Positions 1 to 10,419 of a DNA stretch of 64,000 nt are shown here, in pieces. The stretch is from the NCBI GenBank assembly GCA_944390795.1, contig CALXRI010000007.1, positions 62,001 through 126,000 on the forward strand, given 5' to 3'. Numbering within the stretch: position 1 is the first letter of the stretch; every line of letters begins with the position of its first letter. The notes below the pieces were generated by a model, which worked only from the letters and a program-made list of their open reading frames with translations, made no database searches and was not told the origin of the DNA. The translations under genes were made by a program, and so were the position numbers. Origin of the DNA: an uncultured Victivallales bacterium. GTDB lineage: Bacteria > Verrucomicrobiota > Lentisphaeria > Victivallales > UBA1829.

Positions 1-1
1 G

Positions 2-673
2 GGCAATCATGTCTTTCAGGATGAATATCTCCGCGGACACAATTTCCAATATGTTCCGGACGATCTCGGAGCCGAACGCATCCGCCGCTTCGGCATTTCC
101 CTGCTGACGACGGATGCGGTCTATCCGGAACTCTTTGACTCCTTCCGCAAAAGTTCGCCCCGAAAAGCCGGGGAATATTTCGACGCCTACCGCAGGGCCT
201 TCCGCAACGGCTTCAATATCAAGCATCTGACGGATTACACTTATCTGATCGTCAATGACGCTATGGATGAGGAGCAGTCGGCCGAGGAAGTAAGGAAATC
301 CATGCATCAGGCGATCGCGGAAGGCCGTTTCCTCACCCGGTGGCATGACATTCACCGTTTTGAAAATTTTCTGCCAGGCACCTGGCTGGAAGCCCAGATT
401 CTGGCATGGCTGGAAATGCGGGAGCAGCCCGTATGGCTGGAAAACTGGAAGGGAATGCGGATTCTGGACGCGGTCTGGCATGCTTCCGGAAAGAAAGCGG
501 TGATCCGCCTGGAAAAAAGTGAGGACATCCCCATGCTTCTACGGATTGGAGTCCGCAGTTTTGATTTTGCAGCGGATCTGGACGGCAGACCTGTTCCATT
601 CCGGCAGGACTCTCTGAACGGCGCGGCGGAAATCCCGATCCCGGGCGCAGGAACATTGACTCTCTCTTTCTGA
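2..673 (+). CDS. C-terminal part of a gene of unknown function (5' end outside window)
   Basis: The frame is open from the left edge and closes with TGA, giving 223 visible residues; an ATG at 263 lies inside it and is not the start, because the upstream codons read as good protein in the same frame. The visible part is soluble, with no membrane segment, and is rich in aromatic and charged residues (clusters of Trp/Glu in the middle). It ends in a short beta-rich stretch of the kind often found at the C-terminus of carbohydrate-active proteins. I do not recognise a family and assign no function. It converges on recD, with 263 bp between them. Confidence 0.7.
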   Translation, partial: GNHVFQDEYLRGHNFQYVPDDLGAERIRRFGISLLTTDAVYPELFDSFRKSSPRKAGEYFDAYRRAFRNGFNIKHLTDYTYLIVNDAMDEEQSAEEVRKSMHQAIAEGRFLTRWHDIHRFENFLPGTWLEAQILAWLEMREQPVWLENWKGMRILDAVWHASGKKAVIRLEKSEDIPMLLRIGVRSFDFAADLDGRPVPFRQDSLNGAAEIPIPGAGTLTLSF

Positions 674-849
674 AAACGGCATCCGTGCGAGGTTTTCCGG
701 AAGAAGCGTTCAGAACGTTTTGCAGAAAGGAAACAAGACAGGCTGGTTCAGAATCTCCGCCCGTCCCCCCTGCCCGGCAGCGAGCAGCTTCTCTCTCCCG
801 TTTTCCCGTGCTCCGCCTCGCAGCATGTTGTTTTCATGACGTTCCCGCC

Positions 850-892
850 GCGCTTCCGGCTGGCAGGAGCCGCCCGTGACATCCGGAAGCGC
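850..892. terminator. Inverted repeat between converging genes
   Basis: A perfect 10-bp stem, GCGCTTCCGG (850-859) and CCGGAAGCGC (883-892), with a 23-nt loop, sits 45 bp beyond the recD stop in the convergent 263-bp spacer. There is no T-tract on either strand, so a canonical rho-independent terminator is not proven. It could be an mRNA 3'-end stabiliser. I see nothing else in this spacer. Confidence 0.4.
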
Positions 893-936
893 CTTCAGGA
901 CCGGACAATTGCCCATGGCGGCATTCCCGCGCGGAT

Positions 937-2859
937 TCAGAGCGGATGCCTGAGACGGTCCGCAAGCCCGGACTGGCGGATTGTCAGACGCTTGAGCGCG
1001 GTGGCAATCACGGTGCGGTCCGCCCACAGTTCCACATGCTCCTCCGCGCGCGTGATTGCCGTATAGAGCAGTTCGCGCGTCAGAATCGGCGTGTCGTGAT
1101 CCGGCAGAATGATGAGCACATTCTGAAATCCCGATCCCTGCGACTTGTGAATCGTCATGGCGAACACAGCCTCATGTTCCGGGAGTTCGAACACATGGAA
1201 CGAACGGAAGGCTCCCGGTCTGCGCGAATCGGGAAAATACACCCGGGTTCCCCCTGAATCGGAATGCCAGACCAGACCGATATCCCCGTTGAAGAGCCCC
1301 GTCTCCGGATGGTTGCGCACAATCATCAGCGGCAATCCGGCGCTGAACGGCTCCGTCATGCGCAGATGCGCCCGGAGCGCGGCGTTGACCGCAAGTGTTC
1401 CATATGGCCCGTTCCGGAGCGCGCAGAGAATCTTGAAACGCCCGATCAGGTCAAAGGCGCAATGCATCGCCCCTTCTCCGCCGCACTCGGCAAGATCGCG
1501 CAGTTCGCGGAAGGCGTGGAAAGTCTCCTCTCCGGGAAGACGGATCCGAGGTTCGGAAATCCGCTGAAACAGCGCACGCTCGAATCCCCCGCGCGGCAGC
1601 TTCCTTGTATGAAAATCGGCGGCATCGCAGTCCGCCACACGGTCTGTGACGCGTTGCAGTGCTTCCGGGGAATCCACGTTCCGGATCGCCGAACCGATCG
1701 CACTGATGTTCGGCGCATTCCCCGAGCGGTGGTTCTTCACCAGCTCCGCAATGCATCCGGAGAGCGGCAGCGTGTCGGAAACAACGGGGAAAGTCCACGC
1801 CGTCTGGCGCTGAAACGCCGCTGCGGTCCGTTCCCGCATGACATTGCGCGCTCCGCATGCGCAGAGATCCGCCAGAACCGCGCCGGCATCCACCGATGCA
1901 AGCTGATCCTTGTCACCGAGGAGAACAATCTTCGCCGCGGGACGCACCGCACGGAGCAGCTTTGCCATCAGGGGAAGCGAAACCATCGAAGCTTCATCCA
2001 CGACAACCAGGTCCGCGTGCAGGGGATTTTTTTCGTTGTGGCGGAACTGGGTCGAACCCCGCAGAGGCCCCAGAAGCGAATGGATCGTGCCGCAGGGAAT
2101 CTGTTCCAGACGCTCGCGAATCGCCGGAGAGCAGGAGAGTCCGGCGATTCCCTGCGTCACCGATTCCCGGAGTCTCGCCTGGGCTTTTCCTGTCGGCGCG
2201 CAGAGAGCAATTTCAAGATCGGGGTTGCGCTCAAGTTCCAGTGCGAGGAAGGCCGCCGCAACCGTGGTTTTCCCGGTGCCGGGTCCGCCGGTGATGATGG
2301 AGAAATTTCCGGAACATGCCAGAAAGACGGCGGACTGCTGAAAGTCGAGTTCCGCTCCGGCGGCGGTCTTCCGGAAATACGGAGAAAGCGCGGCAAGACG
2401 TCCCGGCGCAAGATCGGGAGGAACCTGTTCCGCGGCGCACCGCCGGAGGACCGCATCCGCCAGCGACGTCTCATAAAGAAAATAACGGTTCAGGTAGAGT
2501 CTGCTGGCATTGTCGATCACCAGCGGCGCAACCGGATGCGCCGTCTCGGGATACCATGCAACGACGCAGGGGAACATGCGCAGCCCGGGGAGCCACTCCT
2601 CCAGGAGGGGAAGACGGACGCGCGGCGTTTCCTCCTCCGGTTCGGGATCCCCGGAAACCGGGGGAAACCACCGCCCCGCATAAAGGTTCAGGTCGCAGCA
2701 GCTGTTTCCCGCACGGACAGCGTACGAGGCGAGCGCCGCGGCGGCAAAAAGCATCGGACTGTCCGTATGCGCCCGTTTTAACAGAAATCCGGCAAATGCA
2801 AGGTCAATGGGGGCGAAGGCCTCCTCCCCGTTGAGCTGTTTCAATTCGTCAAGCCTCAT
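937..2859 (-). CDS. recD: RecBCD exonuclease V subunit RecD (alpha), 5'-3' helicase
   Basis: 640 residues, close to the usual RecD length. A P-loop GGPGTGKTT is at residues 191-199, a Walker B with DEAS near 288-291, and the C-terminal superfamily 1 motifs TIHKSQG and YTAITRA precede the end. In the RecBCD complex RecD is the 5'-3' DNA helicase that, with RecB, unwinds double-strand ends in the cytoplasm before Chi-dependent RecA loading. The start ATG lies 4 bp after the recB stop with AAAGG just upstream, so the gene is the last of a recC-recB-recD operon. No motif appears degraded. The assignment rests on the helicase motifs and the operon partners. Confidence 0.93.
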   Translation of the reverse strand: MRLDELKQLNGEEAFAPIDLAFAGFLLKRAHTDSPMLFAAAALASYAVRAGNSCCDLNLYAGRWFPPVSGDPEPEEETPRVRLPLLEEWLPGLRMFPCVVAWYPETAHPVAPLVIDNASRLYLNRYFLYETSLADAVLRRCAAEQVPPDLAPGRLAALSPYFRKTAAGAELDFQQSAVFLACSGNFSIITGGPGTGKTTVAAAFLALELERNPDLEIALCAPTGKAQARLRESVTQGIAGLSCSPAIRERLEQIPCGTIHSLLGPLRGSTQFRHNEKNPLHADLVVVDEASMVSLPLMAKLLRAVRPAAKIVLLGDKDQLASVDAGAVLADLCACGARNVMRERTAAAFQRQTAWTFPVVSDTLPLSGCIAELVKNHRSGNAPNISAIGSAIRNVDSPEALQRVTDRVADCDAADFHTRKLPRGGFERALFQRISEPRIRLPGEETFHAFRELRDLAECGGEGAMHCAFDLIGRFKILCALRNGPYGTLAVNAALRAHLRMTEPFSAGLPLMIVRNHPETGLFNGDIGLVWHSDSGGTRVYFPDSRRPGAFRSFHVFELPEHEAVFAMTIHKSQGSGFQNVLIILPDHDTPILTRELLYTAITRAEEHVELWADRTVIATALKRLTIRQSGLADRLRHPL

Positions 2860-2863
2860 CCTT

Positions 2864-5800
2864 TCACCCCAGCAGTTGTTCCAGACGCCTCAGAAGCGCA
2901 AACGGCGGACGGTCGTAATAAATGCCCGCACCGGGATGCTCCGGCGTGACGCCGCGGACAAAAAGATAGTAGACCCCGCCGAAATACCGTTCATGTTCCT
3001 CCTCCGCATATTTTCCGATTTTGAGACGGAGAAATTTGATCAGCGCAAGACAGTAGATCAGATACTGGAGGAAATAAAAGTGATTCAGCATTGCCGCCCG
3101 GATGCCGTCCGGCTGGAAACTGCCCGGATCGCCGCCGAGACGGTTGGACTTCCAGTCCGCGACATAAAAGCGTCCCCCGTGCTGAAACACAAGATCGATG
3201 AAGCCGTTCAGAAAACCGCCGGAGATCGTTCCCCGCGGGAAATTCCAGGACGGCACGCCGAGCTTCTGCGCCACGTGCGCCTCAAGAGAAGAGCGCAGTT
3301 CTTCAATGCGGAACCCCTTTGCAAAACGACAGTGGAACTGCATCTCGCTGACGCGATCCGTGCGCGGGATTTCCGAAAGCGTGAAGATTTTCCCATCCGC
3401 GTCCGTGAGCGGAGATGCAAGCACATTCCGGACCATCGTCATCGTCAGCGAAATCCGTTCGGCTTTTTCCATGCCGTCTCCGGAGACGCCGTAAAGGGAG
3501 AGTTTCTCCTCGACCAGCTCGGCCAGATTTTTTTCCGGAGCCTGAAAATCGATCTTTTCAAAAATTTCATGCCATGCGTTGCCGGTCCGCACGCCGCCGG
3601 GAACAGCAAAGATTCCCTCCGGCTTCGCCGAACCGGAAGAAAGGCCGTCGGCATCATGATCGTAGTCGGCAGGGGTGTCTGCCGTGCCGGAAGTCAGGCC
3701 GGAATAGCTCGTAATCCGCCAGTTTGCGTCGATTCCGCTGTTCCAGAAAGGCAGATGCAGTGTTCCCGTATCCGTCCCGCTCATCAGATAAGGGGGCGGC
3801 GTTTCCGTTTCGGGAAGCGGAGGCGCAAACCACTCGGGAGGCACGGCGTTCCGCACGGACTCCTGCGACGAAGCAAGGGCGGCTCGCAAATCTTTCAGCG
3901 CCGGCAGAGCCGGAAGAGTGCGCATCCGGAAAAGCCAGTCCAGTGCGGAGATCGGATTTCTGCACTCTCCCCAGAAGATGTGACAGTAGTATTTCGCACG
4001 GGTGATCGCGACGTAGGCAAGGCGCAGAAGCTCCTGGAGCCGCTCTCCCGAAGCCAGTGCGGCGGACTCCGGGGACGCGGTGAGATCGCGTTCGAGACGA
4101 CCGTCCGGGAGATGATAGTTTTCCGCGTGTTTGTCGGCGTTCCAGGTGAACAGCGTCGGAAGCATGACCAGCGGGAATTCAAGGCCCTTGCTCTTGTGCA
4201 CCGTCATGATCCGGACTGCGGCGCGGTCGGTTTCCAGCAGAATCTCATATTCCTCGTCCTTCTCCCGGAGACGATCCGAACGCTGACGCTTGAAGAAGCT
4301 CAGCATGCCGGATACGGAAAGGGAGCGCACAGCGCTCTCACGATGCAGAATTTCTCCCAGATGAAGAAGATCGGTCAGGTCGCGCTCTCCGGACCTTTTC
4401 CCGAGAATACGTTCCCGGACCTTGAATTCACGCAGCAGTTCATGAAACATTTCGGTAAACGAGCTGTTTTCCCAGTGTCTGCGGAGACGTTCGAGTTTTT
4501 CCTGCATCCCGTCCAGCGGCAGCCCGCTTCCGTCTTCCCTGTCCGCCGCGTGAATCCGGATCAGTTCGGGCAATCCGTAACCGATGATTTCCGTATTCAT
4601 CGCCCGGAGCACGGCGGAAACATTTCCCGGATCGGCAATTGCGTTCAGCACATGTTCCAGTTCTCCCGCCGCGGCGGAATCAAATACATTGCAGGCTTTT
4701 GCAATCACAGCAGGAATACCGTGTTCCGCAAGTGCGGACTGGACGAGTTTCCCCTCGGCCCCGGAAAAGACAAGCACAGTGAAATCCCCCGGACGGACAC
4801 CGGGTTCCGCCCGCTCCGGCAGACGCAGAGAGACATCGCCGAGCATTCTGCGGATTTCCGCGGCACAGAGCTGTATGGTGCGCTTCGCCAGCTGTTCCGA
4901 TGTCGGCAGTTTTTCCTCGAGAGGAAGCCACGTGATTTTCAGCGGGCAAGGATCCTCCGATCCATTGCGCAGAAGGCCCGGGCGGGTATTGCCGTCCTCG
5001 CCGACGGGCGCCCGGACCTCCGCAAACGTGATTCCCGGATCGGCAAACGGATATGGATGCTCATGGAAAATTGTGTTGACGGCACGGATCATCGCCCCGG
5101 ACGAGCGGTAATTCGCCGTCAAACCGTATTTGACGCCGTGCGGCGACTCCAGACAATCGGATTCCGCCACGCGGTAGGCGGCAATGTCTCCGCCCCGGAA
5201 GGCATAGATCGCCTGACGCGGGTCGCCGACCATGAAGAGCGTCGGACAGGGGCCGCCGCCGAACAGCGAATGAAAGATTTCATACTGTACGGGATCCGTA
5301 TCCTGAAACTCATCGACAATCGCGGCGCGGTATCGGCCTCTGACCGCCCGGACAAACGAATCGTCCCCGGAACGGATGGCGGCACGGACGCGCAGCAGCA
5401 GATCGCTGAAAGTCAGGAAATTTTCCCTGCGCTTCTTCCGTTCGAACTCCCGGCGGACAAACCGCAGAGCGGCAGGCAGAAGCGTATCGCAATAAAGCTG
5501 AAGCAGCGGCAGAACTTCCGCATTCTTCACGAAGAACGGATCGCGCAGGCGTTCCAGGACATGAGCGGCCTGCGCTTTCTTCTTCCCCGAAATGTGTGAT
5601 TGAACCAGTTCCGGGGAGAACTTTTTCAGCGTCGCGAGAACGCCATGGAGAGAAGAACTGTTTTTCCATTCCAGCAGAATCCGTTCTCCCTCCGCACAAT
5701 CCTCGGGATAATACCCTTTGTTCATAATGTCGCCGAAGCCGGTCAGGATGCCGGGATGAACCGCGTCGGAGAGATCATTCAGCAGACGGGCGATGCCGGC

Positions 5801-6466
5801 AAGAATCGGGGCTGTTTCAAATGGTTCCCGCGCGCGTGTTCCGAGATGGAGATCCGGACGCTCATAGAGATTGGCAATGGTTCTGAAATGCGCATCCGGC
5901 GTGAAGGCGCTGAACTCCTGAAGGGCGGCACGAAGGGAGGAGCAGTCTGATGCGTAAAACTCCTTCCGGTAAAAATCCGTCAGGAGCTCGCGGATGATCT
6001 CCTCCAGGTCCGTCCGGATGACGGTATCGAAAAGTCCGCCGCTTTCAAACGCATGCTCCGCAAGCATCCGCTGACAGAAGCCGTGGATCGTGGAAACCGT
6101 CCCCGCATCAAATTCAAGAAAGGCATTGCGCAGACGCCGGACAAGCACATCCTCCGCAGCGGAGTTTTCCGCGTGCTCCAGAATGGCGCGGATGCGCGGC
6201 AGCTCCTTTTGCGGAACCGCGCCGCCGGTCATGCAGTGCAGAGCGTTGCGGAGCATGGCGCGAATCCGGCTCCGGAGTTCGGCGGTCGCAGCCTCCGTGT
6301 AGGTGACCACAAGAATCGAGGAGACCGGAAGATCACGTTCCAGCACAAGACGCAGGACAAGATTCTGAATATTGTAGGTCTTACCCGTTCCAGCCGCGGC
6401 CTCGATCATGCAGACGCCTTCGAGCGGACAGGTGATGGAATCAAGCTCCGGGATTTCACGTTTCAT
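2864..6466 (-). CDS. recB: RecBCD exonuclease V subunit RecB (beta), helicase-nuclease
   Basis: 1200 residues, near the length of Escherichia coli RecB. The N-terminal UvrD-like helicase has AAAGTGKT at residues 23-30 and VDEFQDTDP at about 384-392; the later motif TVHKSKGLE is also intact. The C-terminal RecB-family nuclease is present, with the DLVF Asp near residue 1090 and the DWKSN motif about 14 residues further, so it should be active. RecB is the 3'-5' helicase and the only nuclease of the complex. Its ATG overlaps the recC 3' end by 11 bp and has GAGGTGAAGG directly upstream, which fits translational coupling. recD follows after 4 bp. Confidence 0.95.
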   Translation of the reverse strand: MKREIPELDSITCPLEGVCMIEAAAGTGKTYNIQNLVLRLVLERDLPVSSILVVTYTEAATAELRSRIRAMLRNALHCMTGGAVPQKELPRIRAILEHAENSAAEDVLVRRLRNAFLEFDAGTVSTIHGFCQRMLAEHAFESGGLFDTVIRTDLEEIIRELLTDFYRKEFYASDCSSLRAALQEFSAFTPDAHFRTIANLYERPDLHLGTRAREPFETAPILAGIARLLNDLSDAVHPGILTGFGDIMNKGYYPEDCAEGERILLEWKNSSSLHGVLATLKKFSPELVQSHISGKKKAQAAHVLERLRDPFFVKNAEVLPLLQLYCDTLLPAALRFVRREFERKKRRENFLTFSDLLLRVRAAIRSGDDSFVRAVRGRYRAAIVDEFQDTDPVQYEIFHSLFGGGPCPTLFMVGDPRQAIYAFRGGDIAAYRVAESDCLESPHGVKYGLTANYRSSGAMIRAVNTIFHEHPYPFADPGITFAEVRAPVGEDGNTRPGLLRNGSEDPCPLKITWLPLEEKLPTSEQLAKRTIQLCAAEIRRMLGDVSLRLPERAEPGVRPGDFTVLVFSGAEGKLVQSALAEHGIPAVIAKACNVFDSAAAGELEHVLNAIADPGNVSAVLRAMNTEIIGYGLPELIRIHAADREDGSGLPLDGMQEKLERLRRHWENSSFTEMFHELLREFKVRERILGKRSGERDLTDLLHLGEILHRESAVRSLSVSGMLSFFKRQRSDRLREKDEEYEILLETDRAAVRIMTVHKSKGLEFPLVMLPTLFTWNADKHAENYHLPDGRLERDLTASPESAALASGERLQELLRLAYVAITRAKYYCHIFWGECRNPISALDWLFRMRTLPALPALKDLRAALASSQESVRNAVPPEWFAPPLPETETPPPYLMSGTDTGTLHLPFWNSGIDANWRITSYSGLTSGTADTPADYDHDADGLSSGSAKPEGIFAVPGGVRTGNAWHEIFEKIDFQAPEKNLAELVEEKLSLYGVSGDGMEKAERISLTMTMVRNVLASPLTDADGKIFTLSEIPRTDRVSEMQFHCRFAKGFRIEELRSSLEAHVAQKLGVPSWNFPRGTISGGFLNGFIDLVFQHGGRFYVADWKSNRLGGDPGSFQPDGIRAAMLNHFYFLQYLIYCLALIKFLRLKIGKYAEEEHERYFGGVYYLFVRGVTPEHPGAGIYYDRPPFALLRRLEQLLG

Positions 6467-9400
6467 CCTTCACCTCGCTGTTCAGAAACGGACGGTGCAC
6501 AATGCGGGCAAGTTTCGCAAATTCCGCCACAAATTCCGGCGAATCAAAATCATCCGGGGAAAAGAAGAGCGCAACGGCCGGATCGTCGGCCCAGTCACCG
6601 AATCGCACGTTGTTCCACGGCAGATGCGTATAGAACGCCTTGCGGGCCTCGTTGAGATTCTCCCGGTGCGACGCATAGGCGTAAGATGCGGATTGAAAGA
6701 GCGCCAGCGGGACCGTGCATCCCCGCAGGAAAAGCGAGAGCAGTTCCCGCAGGCGCTCCACGCTTTCCTCCCGGTTCAAACCTTCCATAAGAAGCACGAC
6801 GCCTTTTTCCCGGTCCCATGCCAGGGAACGGGCGGCGGGACCGCGCACGGCAGAAAGGAGAAGGTGCCGCAGATACCAGCGGACGGCGTCGGAGCCTTTG
6901 AGCTTTGCATTTCTGCAGTATGTCTGCGTCAATCCGGAGGGATCAAGCGGAACGTCTCCGGTCAGAAGCGTCTCATCCAGGCGAATCTCCAGCGGCACGG
7001 CCTGCGAGGCCAGCAGCAGTTTCTGAAACCCGGCGGGAAGTCTCCGTGCCGTTTCCCATTCTTTCCGGAACAGCTCTTCACCGGTGGAACCGACCGGAAG
7101 ACGGCTGGTTTTTTTCAGAATGTGATACTGCTCTCCGCGCGGAATGCCGCGCTGCATCCAATCCATGACGGATTTCCCCACGGCATATTTTTCCAGACCG
7201 TTCAGCACAAGAGGTTCATCGTTTTCCTGTTCCGGCGGCAGTCCGGCGGAATCATCTCTGTACTGGAGCCCGGCCGCCTGCCGGAGGTAATACGCCTGCG
7301 GCGCACAGAAAAAATCCTCCAGATTCCGCAGAGTCGTTTCTCCGGACAGAGGCTGCACTTCGCAGGGGGGCAGACTCTCCCGCAGCCGGCACGGAGCCTG
7401 ACCTTTTCCCGTCAGGGTTTCCGCCAGCGCCGAAGCGGCTTTGAAATCCGCTTCGGAATAGGAGAAAAGCCCGGGATTCCTCCCGTTGAAGTAGGCGAAT
7501 TCAAATGCCTGAAGACGATGCTCCGTCACCAGCTTTTCCGGGGCGATGTCGAAGGATGCTCCCAGCGTGTCGATCAACTCCGCCAGGGGAGAGGCGGGCG
7601 GATACTCCTTTTCGCCCCGGCAGTCCATCCCCTGATAGAACAGGAGAAGATGCTCCCGGGCGGCAAGGACAGATTCCAGAAAGAGATAACGGTCCTCCAG
7701 ACTGGGCGACGGATCAAGACGGCGTTTCTCGCTGGCTAGAAGGCTGAATCCGACCGTCGTGTCCCTGCGCGGGAATGCTCCATCCCGGAGTCCGAGAATC
7801 GCCACAACCTTCATGGGAATGCTCCGCATCGGCACCAGCGAGCAGAAGGTGATTCCCCCGTGCAGGAAGGATTCGGAAGAGTTCAGCTCACCGAATCCGT
7901 GTTCAAGCAGGGAAAGAACCAGTTCCGGAGAAAGTTCCTCCGCAAGTTCCAATTCCCGGCCGTATTCGGCCAGCTGACGCAAAGCGCCGCGGATGGCGGA
8001 AAGTTCCAGATAGGAATCATCTCCGCACAGGAAAAATTCATCCAGAACGGCAAGAAGCAGTTCGCACCATGATTCGAGCGGACGCGCGACGGAAAGGCGC
8101 TCCCGGAGGGAAAAAAGCGCCTGCACAAAATGGATGAAGCGTCCCAGCGTCTCCGCATCGGAGCCTTCGACGGTGTCCAGCGAAACAACCTCCTCACGTC
8201 CCTGTTCCGCCTCGTCGCGCAGGACTGCGTAACCAAGCAGAAGACGATCCAGCCCCTGTTCCCAGGAGTATTCCTCGAAGCCGACGCCGCAGAGTTCCTC
8301 GCGATGTGCCGCATCGACCCCCCAGCGGATGCCGCTTGCCGCGGCCCATTGCCGCATCAGATTGAGATCGCCGTCGGAAAGCTCCCAGCGGCGCCGGAGC
8401 GGGGGATGTTCCAGAAGATCAAAGACTGCGGAGATTTCATATTTGCCGTCACGGAGCCTGAGGAGCGAAAGAAATGCGGCGGCGGTCCGGTTGCTGTCCC
8501 GGATGCTGCGGTCGGAAAACGCATAGAAGTCCTTCAGGCGGCCCGTTCCGAACACAGCGTTGACATACGGCTCGTAAGCGGAGATGTCCGGTGCCATCAC
8601 GATGATGTCGCGCGGCTGGATTCGCTTGTCCTGAAGCAGCGCAAGGAGCTGGTCGTGAAGGACCTCAACCTCGCGCAGAGCACTGTGGCAGTTGTGAATC
8701 GATATGGAACGGTCGGAGGGGCCGCGGGCGAGAGGAGGAGCCGCATCATGGCCGGCTGGAGAAACTCCGCCCCGCCTCACATTCTCCAGCACATCCTGCT
8801 GGATTGCGCCGAGCATGGAGGACCGTCCCGCCGAAAACGGTTCAAAGCAGCTGTATTCCTCCGCAATGTCAGTTTCGGGAATCTCCGTCATCAGGGAAAA
8901 GAAATCGCGCCCGCGCGTCCCGAGCGACGCCAGAAGCGGATTCCCGCCGGCAAGCATACTGGCATCCCCCCCCATTCTCCGGGCCAGTCTCGAAGCCTGG
9001 CGTCCGGAAAGGACATCGCTCCAGTAGTCTTCACAGGGATTCACATAAAAGAAATGGACATCGCGGAACTCTCCGAGCTTGACGAAAAACTGCAGATATA
9101 CGGGCGCCATTGCATTGATTCCGAAAACAGTCACACGTTCCGGCGCGGCGTGATCGGGGAGCGTCCGCAAAGCAAGAAAATCGCGGAAGTATCCGTCCAT
9201 TCCGTGTCCGCTCCCGACAAGTTCAAGGAAAAGCCGCGCCTGCCAGTTTTTCCCAATCGGCGGAACAGTGCGCCACTGCGCCAGAACATCAGCGCGGTAA
9301 ATCTGATACTGGTCAAAAAGTCCGGCGATTCTTGCGGCCAGCTGATATTTTTTGAGATCGGCAGCTCCGGTATCATGCGAAAAATATTTCTCCAGTTCCG

Positions 9401-9734
9401 GATAGCTTTCCGGATGATCCATGAAAATATGGAAGAGACGCCAGGTCATTCGCTCCCTGGACAGATTGCGCATCTCCTCATGATAGCCGGAAAAGATGCG
9501 TTCGAAGACCGAGGAGATAAACGTGTTCAGAAACGGAAAATTCAGATTTGCGGCCACGGGAGAGGATTCCGCCAGTTTCAGACGGAGCCACGCGGCCATG
9601 CCCTGCGTCTGCACCACGACGGTTTCCGGCGTCAGCCATGCCGCACAGGGATGCATATAGACCTGTCTGCAGAATTGATCCGCCAGACGTTCCAGTTTAT
9701 TGCCCGTATAAAGGTAAAGCACGGTTCTCCCCAT
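6456..9734 (-). CDS. recC: RecBCD exonuclease V subunit RecC (gamma)
   Basis: 1092 residues at the listed ATG, matching the RecC family. The N-terminus (LYLYTGNKLERLADQF) resembles the family start, and the body is a catalytically dead helicase/nuclease fold, so no Walker motif is expected. In the complex it holds RecB and RecD and recognises Chi. A GTG at 9722, preceded by GGGGAG four bases upstream, lines up better with known RecC N-termini and may be the true start; the ATG at 9734 has no ribosome binding site. It is first in a recC-recB-recD operon and overlaps recB by 11 bp. A TTGAAA hexamer and TATTAT-like sequence lie upstream, but their 19-bp spacing is poor. Confidence 0.93.
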   Translation of the reverse strand: MGRTVLYLYTGNKLERLADQFCRQVYMHPCAAWLTPETVVVQTQGMAAWLRLKLAESSPVAANLNFPFLNTFISSVFERIFSGYHEEMRNLSRERMTWRLFHIFMDHPESYPELEKYFSHDTGAADLKKYQLAARIAGLFDQYQIYRADVLAQWRTVPPIGKNWQARLFLELVGSGHGMDGYFRDFLALRTLPDHAAPERVTVFGINAMAPVYLQFFVKLGEFRDVHFFYVNPCEDYWSDVLSGRQASRLARRMGGDASMLAGGNPLLASLGTRGRDFFSLMTEIPETDIAEEYSCFEPFSAGRSSMLGAIQQDVLENVRRGGVSPAGHDAAPPLARGPSDRSISIHNCHSALREVEVLHDQLLALLQDKRIQPRDIIVMAPDISAYEPYVNAVFGTGRLKDFYAFSDRSIRDSNRTAAAFLSLLRLRDGKYEISAVFDLLEHPPLRRRWELSDGDLNLMRQWAAASGIRWGVDAAHREELCGVGFEEYSWEQGLDRLLLGYAVLRDEAEQGREEVVSLDTVEGSDAETLGRFIHFVQALFSLRERLSVARPLESWCELLLAVLDEFFLCGDDSYLELSAIRGALRQLAEYGRELELAEELSPELVLSLLEHGFGELNSSESFLHGGITFCSLVPMRSIPMKVVAILGLRDGAFPRRDTTVGFSLLASEKRRLDPSPSLEDRYLFLESVLAAREHLLLFYQGMDCRGEKEYPPASPLAELIDTLGASFDIAPEKLVTEHRLQAFEFAYFNGRNPGLFSYSEADFKAASALAETLTGKGQAPCRLRESLPPCEVQPLSGETTLRNLEDFFCAPQAYYLRQAAGLQYRDDSAGLPPEQENDEPLVLNGLEKYAVGKSVMDWMQRGIPRGEQYHILKKTSRLPVGSTGEELFRKEWETARRLPAGFQKLLLASQAVPLEIRLDETLLTGDVPLDPSGLTQTYCRNAKLKGSDAVRWYLRHLLLSAVRGPAARSLAWDREKGVVLLMEGLNREESVERLRELLSLFLRGCTVPLALFQSASYAYASHRENLNEARKAFYTHLPWNNVRFGDWADDPAVALFFSPDDFDSPEFVAEFAKLARIVHRPFLNSEVKDET

Positions 9735-10419
9735 TCAAATCGTTATTCTGTATAATAAATACGGGAAAGGAAAAGATTTCAAGTTTCTTTTCCCTTTTTC
9801 TGATTTTAAATGGCGGAGGCGCCGGAATCCATTCCTCGGTTGACTGTGGTTGATCCCGAAAACTGGACAACAGCATCAGAACGGCATGGACGGGCGTGGA
9901 CGCTGTCTGGATCATGCAAAGATGGAGCGTTTCCGGCGGGCTTTGAAATATGAGAACATCAAAATCAAGGAGCATGTCAGCTTGTCGCAGCTCCCTTTCG
10001 TCGTCCAGCATCATGTCGAACATTCTCTGTCCCGCGGCTTCATCTTTCTGGTCGATCGTGGACAGCGACGGATAACAGTATTCGGAAAAATCGTCGTTGT
10101 CATGTCCGACCAGAGCGACATCCTGCGGGATACGGATCCCGGCACGCAGCAGCTCGCGTGTCAGCTTTGCAGCCATCACGTCATTGTATGCCAGCACGGC
10201 GTCCAGTTTCCTGGAACGGATTTCACGCACGTAATTTTCCGGCGTGATACCGAAACGCACCAGATCCTCACCGCGGTTGCATTTCCTGTAACCTGCGATT
10301 CGCTGTGTATCACTGTAATAATATTTTTCATCAGGAAGCCAGAGTCCGATACGTTCGCGTCCCGTTTCCTGCAAATGCCGCATGGCGGCCATGATGCCGG
10401 TTTCCCTGTCGATTTTCAC
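9697..10419 (-). pseudogene. Remnant of a LacI-type transcriptional regulator (effector-binding half only)
   Basis: The frame begins at GTG and reads as the second half of a LacI/periplasmic-binding-protein domain: VKIDRETG, a hinge-like GRERIGLW, and the VALVGHDNDDFSEY block followed by PSLSTIDQ. Family members need about 170 further N-terminal residues including a DNA-binding domain, which are absent; a GNAT gene lies there instead. Another frame upstream (about 10425-10530) reads as LacI-like IPAAVLVECVFPG. It joins this one if a single base is added to the 7-A run at 10426-10432 (T on the plus strand). Beyond about 9950 the C-terminus also loses similarity and runs into recC. I read this as a decayed gene. 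Confidence 0.6.

Noticed and set aside
2807-5599. 930-residue open frame antisense to recB
   Set aside because: It is an out-of-frame shadow of a GC-rich gene whose motifs are certain on the other strand; composition is Arg/Pro-rich and no domain is visible. The same applies to long antisense frames at 10462-12783, 16293-18074, 17783-19528, 48325-49428 and 61289-63412.
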